A stretch of DNA of 64,000 nucleotides, taken from Colwellia sp. (lineage in GTDB: Bacteria; Pseudomonadota; Gammaproteobacteria; Enterobacterales; Alteromonadaceae). The stretch covers positions 1,178,001 to 1,242,000 of the forward strand of contig NZ_JABSPA010000002.1 in assembly GCF_013214175.1 (NCBI RefSeq), in the 5' to 3' direction. How positions within the stretch are numbered: position 1 is the first letter of the stretch; each line of letters starts with the position of its first letter. The notes beneath the pieces were generated by a model that was not told where the DNA came from, did no database searches, and saw nothing but the letters and a program-made list of their open reading frames with translations. Positions 59,113-64,000 of the stretch are shown in pieces. Position numbers and translations under genes: made by a program.

Positions 59113-60069
59113 ATGAACAAAATGAATGAGTTTTATCCGGAAATATCGCCATTTAATGACTTTTTACTCGATGTAGATGGTCAACATCAAATTTATATTG
59201 AGCAATGTGGTAACCCACAAGGTCAGCCAGTGCTTTTTATTCATGGCGGTCCTGGTGGCGGCTGTTCAATCAATGACAGACGCTTTTTCGATCCAGAGCA
59301 ATATCATATAATTTTATTTGATCAACGTGGTTGTGGTCGTTCATTACCCCATGGTTGTTTAGATAATAATGAAACCAGTTTCTTAGTGGCTGATATAGAA
59401 AAAATTCGTCAGCACTTACAAATTAAGCAATGGCATGTATTTGGTGGCTCATGGGGCTCAACCTTATCTTTAGTCTATGCACAAACTCACCCGATAAGTG
59501 TTAGCAGTTTAGTGTTACGTGGCATTTTCTTAGGTCGTGATGTTGATACTAACTGGACTTTCTCTGGTGGTGGCGCCACACGTATCTTCCCTGATTATTG
59601 GCAAGACTATGTTGATGTTCTACCACAAGGCAGCGCACAAGCTAATACCAAAGCTGCTTATGAAATGTTAGTGGGTGAAGATAAAGTGCTCGCGCAAAAG
59701 GTTGCCAGCGCATGGAGTCTATGGGAAACACGCTGCTGTACTTTAATTCCTGATCAAGCTTTTGTTGATGCGAAAAGTGATGATAAGGCCACGTGGACCT
59801 TAGCACGTCACGAGGCGCACTATATGGTTAATGATTGTTTTTTAACAGATAATCAAATTTTAGCTAATTGCGATAAAATAAAAGATATTCCAACCGCAAT
59901 AGTACACGGCCGTTATGACATTGTTTGCCCAGCCGATAATGCTTGGTTATTACATCAAAAGTTGCCTAACTCAACACTCGTGTTAAGCGAAGCTTCGGGT
60001 CATGCTTCAGTAGAGCCAAATACTAAACATCACCTTATTGCCGCGACACAGGCGATGTTATCGCTATAA
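59113..60069 (+). CDS. pip: Prolyl aminopeptidase
   Basis: Releases N-terminal proline from peptides (peptidase family S33, alpha/beta hydrolase). It is 318 residues. The oxyanion motif HGGPGGG lies near residues 44-50, with 'DQRGCGRS' near 75-82. The nucleophile is in GGSWGS (Ser near 116), the acid in 'HGRYDIVCPADNA' near 272-284, and the histidine in 'EASGHAS'. No signal peptide, so cytosolic. Probably in one unit with the DUF2237 gene. Confidence 0.9.
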   Translation: MNKMNEFYPEISPFNDFLLDVDGQHQIYIEQCGNPQGQPVLFIHGGPGGGCSINDRRFFDPEQYHIILFDQRGCGRSLPHGCLDNNETSFLVADIEKIRQHLQIKQWHVFGGSWGSTLSLVYAQTHPISVSSLVLRGIFLGRDVDTNWTFSGGGATRIFPDYWQDYVDVLPQGSAQANTKAAYEMLVGEDKVLAQKVASAWSLWETRCCTLIPDQAFVDAKSDDKATWTLARHEAHYMVNDCFLTDNQILANCDKIKDIPTAIVHGRYDIVCPADNAWLLHQKLPNSTLVLSEASGHASVEPNTKHHLIAATQAMLSL

Positions 60070-60080
60070 CCTTTCTGTCT

Positions 60081-60105
60081 GGATAACTTTGCTACCAAGT
60101 TATCC
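60081..60105 (+). terminator. Hairpin after pip
   Basis: GGATAACTT (60081-60089) pairs with AAGTTATCC (60097-60105). The T tract is short (GTTTA), so a weak terminator. Confidence 0.45.
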
Positions 60106-60284
60106 GTTTAACGTTATCAAGGTAAAATAGCAGTAGGGGGCAACAACAGTATTTTTTTTACTTGTGTTGCCATCACTATCTCGCTACTTGCGTGAAAGTA
60201 ACGTAAAATACTGGCATTGATTTATTTACACCTATGCTCGCGTTGTAAAAACGAGTAATTGTAGCCATAGACTTAAGGCCAACC

Positions 60285-60605
60285 ATGAAAAAAACATTTG
60301 AATTAACCCATGAAAAAGTAAAACTGGAAAGACGTGTTGATGCGGTAAAGAACGAGGTTAAAAAATACCTTAAAAGAGAACGCAACAAAAAGTTACCAGC
60401 GGGTGCTGATTATTGGGACTTTGATTGCCAATTCGGTAATACCAAAGAAGAAGCTGAACCAGTGCAATTGTCAGACATTAATAAACGCATTGATAAAACT
60501 CAAGTTGACGGTTTAACGTCATTTTATATTGAGATCATCGCAAAAGAAGGCGTTAGAGTCTTTACCCCAAGAGATGAAGCCGATATTGATTTTGATGACG
60601 AATAG
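60285..60605 (+). CDS. DUF6172 family protein
   Basis: Small soluble protein of 106 residues: MKKTFELTHEKVKLERRVDAVKNEVKKYL start (given here in family terms), core 'KRERNKKLPAGADYWDFDCQ' near residues 31-50, 'FYIEIIAKEGVR' near 80-91, and an acidic tail 'DEADIDFDDE'. This matches the DUF6172 family, of unknown function. The charged N-terminus is helical. It is monocistronic, with a strong terminator downstream. Confidence 0.8.
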   Translation: MKKTFELTHEKVKLERRVDAVKNEVKKYLKRERNKKLPAGADYWDFDCQFGNTKEEAEPVQLSDINKRIDKTQVDGLTSFYIEIIAKEGVRVFTPRDEADIDFDDE

Positions 60606-60628
60606 TTAGTCGTTTAATATCCGTTGAT

Positions 60629-60656
60629 AAAACCGAGCCATGTGCTCGGTTTTTTT
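60629..60656 (+). terminator. Intrinsic terminator after the DUF6172 gene
   Basis: AAAACCGAGC (60629-60638) pairs with GCTCGGTTTT (60644-60653), followed by Ts. Confidence 0.85.
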
Positions 60657-60674
60657 ATGGGCGAAAGCATATTT

Positions 60675-60726
60675 ATACTAGCAAGGGGGATTAGCAATGG
60701 AGTTTGTTAATGCCCCTTGCTAGTAT
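60675..60726. repeat. 52-bp near-perfect palindrome
   Basis: A 14-bp perfect outer arm (ATACTAGCAAGGGG, 60675-60688, against 60713-60726) continues inwards with ATTAGCAA/TTGTTAAT. This gives a stem of about 23 bp with two mismatches and a 6-nt loop. It is 95 bp upstream of the beta-barrel gene and 19 nt beyond the previous terminator. Confidence 0.7.
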
Positions 60727-60821
60727 GCCCGCTTATTTATAAATGTAATAAAAATGTTAAATTTAATAGACACATATTTTTATGTTTATTCTCTCATAGA
60801 AAAGAAACAGGATGTTTTTCA

Positions 60822-61511
60822 ATGAATAAAATTGCCTCGGTATTATCAACGATGGTATCAACTCTATTCTTCAGCGTTCCCGCTTTAGCGGATGCTGGAT
60901 TTTATGGAGAACTCTCTTTAGGTTTGACTCAAAATAGTGGCAAACTAAGTACTTTTTCAACAATTGCCAATACAAATGGAGCGTTGTTAGCAGAGCCCAT
61001 AGCCGAAACAGTAAACCTTTCAGGAGATAGCATGTCTGCGGCTATTAAATTAGGCTATCAATTTGGCCAATACTTTGCTGTTGAATTGGGTCACAACAAA
61101 TATGGTAACTTGGATGGATTTGACATTGATGAGTTTGGTGACGCTGTTATTGATAAAATAGAAAGCTCTTCAAGTACTGTTGGCATTAAAGGTCTTTTAC
61201 CACTTTTTGATGACTTCTCTGTATTTGCCCGTTTAGGTATTGCTAATTGGGATTTTGAAGCCAGTTCAACTAACTCCTCTTTGCCAAATGAATTAGTGCT
61301 AATAAAAGGTGATGGTAACGATATTTATTATGGTGTTGGTGCAGAATACCGTATTTATGAGACCTTTAGCATTGGAATAGAATATTCCGTTATTGATATG
61401 GGCTTGAGCGAGGCGGTATCAGAAAACTATGAATACCTTAGTTATTCAGGCACAACGACTGTTGACTATAAAATAGAAAGTATATCCTTATCACTCAAAA
61501 TGAGTTACTAA
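60822..61511 (+). CDS. Outer-membrane beta-barrel protein
   Basis: Secreted barrel of 229 residues. The ATG at 60822, with ACAGGA about 9 nt upstream, gives a signal peptide ending 'SVPALA' before DAGFYGELSLGL. The same frame is open to 60717, but that leader is not signal-like. The sequence alternates polar and apolar residues in short strands ('SAAIKLGYQFGQYFAVELGHNKYG', 'FSIGIEYSVIDMG') and ends 'SISLSLKMSY' with a terminal aromatic, as in eight-stranded OmpA-like or OmpW-like barrels. No peptidoglycan-binding OmpA domain. Function unknown. Confidence 0.82.
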   Translation: MNKIASVLSTMVSTLFFSVPALADAGFYGELSLGLTQNSGKLSTFSTIANTNGALLAEPIAETVNLSGDSMSAAIKLGYQFGQYFAVELGHNKYGNLDGFDIDEFGDAVIDKIESSSSTVGIKGLLPLFDDFSVFARLGIANWDFEASSTNSSLPNELVLIKGDGNDIYYGVGAEYRIYETFSIGIEYSVIDMGLSEAVSENYEYLSYSGTTTVDYKIESISLSLKMSY

Positions 61512-61596
61512 TTACAGCTAGTATAAAGCCCCCTAGCATTAATTATAGAGGCGGATTTATCACTCTATAAACACAATCCACCATGTCAAAAAATAG

Positions 61597-61630
61597 CAAA
61601 AAGCATCCAGATACAAGCGGGTGCATTTTT
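61597..61630 (+). terminator. Terminator candidate after the beta-barrel gene
   Basis: AAAAAGCAtCC and GGgTGCATTTTT form an imperfect hairpin with a T-rich end. Confidence 0.5.
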
Positions 61631-61637
61631 ATTTCTG

Positions 61638-61751
61638 TGTCATTTTAGTAAAATGACAGCGTTGTCAATTGTAAGGTTCAATGTTATGGTGATTGACTTG
61701 TACATTTAATTTACAGTTAATTACTCTAAATATAGAGTAAAAACGTAAATT
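61638..61751. promoter_or_regulatory. Palindromic sites upstream of acs
   Basis: The 530-bp gap before acs holds no ORF but two palindromes. At 61638-61658, TGTCATTTT and AAAATGACA flank AGT, a perfect 9-bp dyad with operator-like form. At 61708-61751, TTACTCTA/TAGAGTAA (61721-61740) are nested inside AATTTAC/GTAAATT. Either could bind a regulator of acetate metabolism. I do not recognise a known consensus. The acs leader beyond 61751 is AT-rich and otherwise featureless. Confidence 0.45.
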
Positions 61752-62043
61752 AAGACTAAAGCCGTATATGAAAAACGAATTAAAAATTCTAGCATGTTAG
61801 TTAAGCAATTATCGCAGCGGTATAAATGATGAAAACGTTATTGCTGGAAATAGCGCAAGCAATACGTTAAAACTATGTTCAATGAAATTTTAACGAATGT
61901 TTAGCTAATTTTCAGAGAGTAGCCATAGAATAGTTAGCGTTAATAAAATAAAAAGATAAAGAACTAATATAAGAAAATTATAAGAAACAATTAATAAAAT
62001 ATTTCAAGTTAATCACCTCAAGTTAAGTCCGAAGGAAGAGAGA

Positions 62044-63990
62044 ATGAAAGAATTAAAATTACGTTATCCAGTGTCTGATAAAGCTAAAGCGGATACTCAT
62101 ATTGATGCGGCTAAATACGATGCCATGTACAAACAATCAATTGAGCAACCTGATGAGTTTTGGGGCGAGCAAGCGAAAGAATTTATTGATTGGTACCAAC
62201 CATGGGACAGCGTAAGTAAAGTTGATTTAAAAAACTCTGAAATTAGCTGGTTCTCGGGCGCTAAACTTAATGTCAGTTATAACTGTATCGATCGTCACTT
62301 AGCGACTAAAGCTAATGATACCGCCATCATTTTTGAAGGCGATGATCCAAGTGATGATTCAAAAGTTACTTATCAAGAGTTACACGACCATGTTTGTCGT
62401 TTAGCTAACTTATTAAAAGAACGCGGCGTTAAAAAAGGCGACCGTGTTTGTATCTACATGCCGATGATCCCTGAAGTGGGTTATGCCATGTTAGCCTGTG
62501 CGCGTATTGGCGCAATTCATTCTGTTGTCTTTGGTGGTTTCTCTACTGAATCTATTAAAGCCCGTGTTTTAGATGCTGACTGTAAAGTCATTATCACTGC
62601 TGATGAAAGTCTTCGTGGTGGCAAGCGTATTCCATTAAAAGCGAATGTTGATGCAGCCGTTGCTGATTGTCCAAATGTGCACTCAGTGATTGTTGTTGCC
62701 CGTACTGGTGGAGATGTTGCTTGGAATGAGAAAGTTGACATTAACTATGCTGATGCTGTCGCAAAACAATCTGCGGTATGTGAACCAGAAATCATGGACG
62801 CAGAAGATCCATTATTTATTCTTTATACCTCAGGTTCAACAGGTACACCTAAAGGTGTAGTACATACCTGTGGTGGCTATATCTTATATGCGGCTATGAC
62901 CCATAAATATGTATTCGATTACAAAGAAGGCGAAATTTATTGGTGTACCGCTGATGCTGGTTGGATCACAGGCCACTCTTATATATTCTATGGCCCGTTA
63001 GCAAACGGTGCAACCACCTTAGTATTTGAAGGTGTACCAACTTACCCTGATGCGGGTCGTTTCTGGCAAGTATGTGAAAAACATAAAGTTAATATATTTT
63101 ACACCGCGCCAACCGCTATTCGCGCGCTAATGAGTGTTGGTGATGACTTAGTTAACCAATCTGATTTATCGTCATTACGTTTATTAGGTACCGTTGGCGA
63201 GCCAATTAACCCTGAAGCTTGGCATTGGTATTATGAAATTGTTGGTAAGAGCAATTGTCCAGTTGTTGATACTTGGTGGCAAACAGAAACCGGCGGTATT
63301 TTAATTACTTCACTACCAGGTGCTGTTGATATGAAACCAGGTTGTGCTGGTAAACCGTTCTTTGGTGTACAGCCAGCGTTATTTGATAAAGAAGGTAATA
63401 CCCTTGAAGGCGAAAATGCAGGTTTGTTAGTAATGACAGCCAGCTGGCCAGGACAACTACGTACAGTTTACAACGACCACAAGCGTTTCTATCAAACCTA
63501 TTTAGGTCAATATCCAGGTAATTACTTTACTGGTGATGGCGCTAAACGTGATGAAGATGGTTTCTATTGGATCACCGGTCGTGTTGATGACGTATTGAAC
63601 GTATCAGGTCACAGACTTGGCACTGCAGAAATTGAAAGTGCGCTAGTACTTCACCCGGCTGTTGCTGAAGCGGCTGTTGTTGGTTACCCACATGAAATTA
63701 AAGGCCAAGGCGTATATTGTTACGTGACCTTAATGGGTAATGCGACCGAGTCTGATGAGTTAAATGTTGAGCTACGTGAATTTGTTGCCAAAGAATTAGG
63801 CCGTTTTGCTAAGCCTGATTATGTGCAATGGGCACCAGGTTTACCGAAAACACGTTCAGGTAAAATCATGCGTCGTATTTTACGTAAGATTGCTGAAAAC
63901 GATGTTGATAGCTTAGGTGATACTTCAACATTGGCAGACCCAAGTGTTGTTGAAAACTTAATTGCTAAACGTATTATTCATGGTGGTTAA
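62044..63990 (+). CDS. acs: Acetyl-CoA synthetase
   Basis: Activates acetate to acetyl-CoA via acetyl-AMP, the high-affinity acetate route. It is 648 residues, full length. Motifs of the adenylate-forming family are '[15 protein letters not shown]' (near residue 262), 'TWWQTETGG' (near 412), '[20 protein letters not shown]' and '[18 protein letters not shown]' (near 495-530). The C-terminal '[17 protein letters not shown]' contains the lysine that is the acetylation-control site in other Acs proteins. GAAGGAAGAG precedes the ATG. The stop is ten bases before the window end. Confidence 0.97.
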   Translation: MKELKLRYPVSDKAKADTHIDAAKYDAMYKQSIEQPDEFWGEQAKEFIDWYQPWDSVSKVDLKNSEISWFSGAKLNVSYNCIDRHLATKANDTAIIFEGDDPSDDSKVTYQELHDHVCRLANLLKERGVKKGDRVCIYMPMIPEVGYAMLACARIGAIHSVVFGGFSTESIKARVLDADCKVIITADESLRGGKRIPLKANVDAAVADCPNVHSVIVVARTGGDVAWNEKVDINYADAVAKQSAVCEPEIMDAEDPLFILYTSGSTGTPKGVVHTCGGYILYAAMTHKYVFDYKEGEIYWCTADAGWITGHSYIFYGPLANGATTLVFEGVPTYPDAGRFWQVCEKHKVNIFYTAPTAIRALMSVGDDLVNQSDLSSLRLLGTVGEPINPEAWHWYYEIVGKSNCPVVDTWWQTETGGILITSLPGAVDMKPGCAGKPFFGVQPALFDKEGNTLEGENAGLLVMTASWPGQLRTVYNDHKRFYQTYLGQYPGNYFTGDGAKRDEDGFYWITGRVDDVLNVSGHRLGTAEIESALVLHPAVAEAAVVGYPHEIKGQGVYCYVTLMGNATESDELNVELREFVAKELGRFAKPDYVQWAPGLPKTRSGKIMRRILRKIAENDVDSLGDTSTLADPSVVENLIAKRIIHGG

Positions 63991-64000
63991 TACCTAGCAG

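Noticed and set aside
60717-60821. 35-residue leader on the beta-barrel protein
   Set aside because: It starts inside the palindrome arm, is Cys-rich and basic with no function, and would hide the clear signal peptide that begins at 60822.

Overview
The window is a chromosomal segment of a low-GC marine gammaproteobacterium, most likely an Alteromonadales member close to Colwellia. This rests on gene content and order (pyrG-eno; dsbC-recJ-prfB-lysS; ffh opposite ypjD/yfjD-type genes; rpsP-rimM-trmD-rplS), AT-rich intergenic DNA and families such as DUF3545 and TIGR03545/TIGR03546. The genus is an inference. I saw no rRNA, tRNA, prophage, CRISPR array or transposase gene, so this is mostly core genome with many small non-coding repeats.

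Layout. 1-7.7 kb: YbaN-like and DUF4202 proteins, pyrG, eno, an alpha/beta hydrolase, a DUF3545 micro-protein and transaldolase. 7.7-13 kb: yaaA, the TIGR03546/TIGR03545 membrane pair, srmB and fldB. 13-20 kb: dsbC, recJ, a frameshifted fetB-like permease, prfB with its programmed frameshift, and lysS. 20-32.5 kb: an ABC ATPase with a permease-M1 peptidase fusion, an NSS transporter, a pseudouridine synthase, an M16 lipoprotein peptidase and gshA. 32.5-33.7 kb: a gene-free stretch with six related units on the minus strand, several ending in clear intrinsic terminators, read here as a tandem small-RNA array. 33.8-38.7 kb: an SLT-type lipoprotein, CNNM/CorC and YpjD proteins, and ffh. 39-46 kb: an iron-uptake-like locus (DUF4856 lipoprotein, imelysin lipoprotein, FecA-like receptor) followed by a fatty-acid-hydroxylase-type protein. 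46-52.5 kb: two EAL proteins with degenerate GGDEF domains flanking the rpsP operon. 52.7-64 kb: a dienelactone hydrolase, arfA, hemF, a hybrid kinase with a CxxCH sensor domain, DUF2237, prolyl aminopeptidase, DUF6172, an outer-membrane barrel and acs.

How it works together. Several genes serve translation and its rescue (prfB, lysS, rpsP, rimM, trmD, rplS, srmB, arfA) and protein export or folding (ffh, dsbC). Two autoregulatory devices can be read directly: the CTT-TGA-C frameshift in prfB and a terminator/RNase III-type hairpin around the arfA stop codon. The most unusual non-coding content is the small-RNA-like array, large palindromes that begin inside gene stop codons (eno and the NSS transporter), and fossil duplications of gene ends (prfB and ffh 3' ends, and the TIGR03546 start region).
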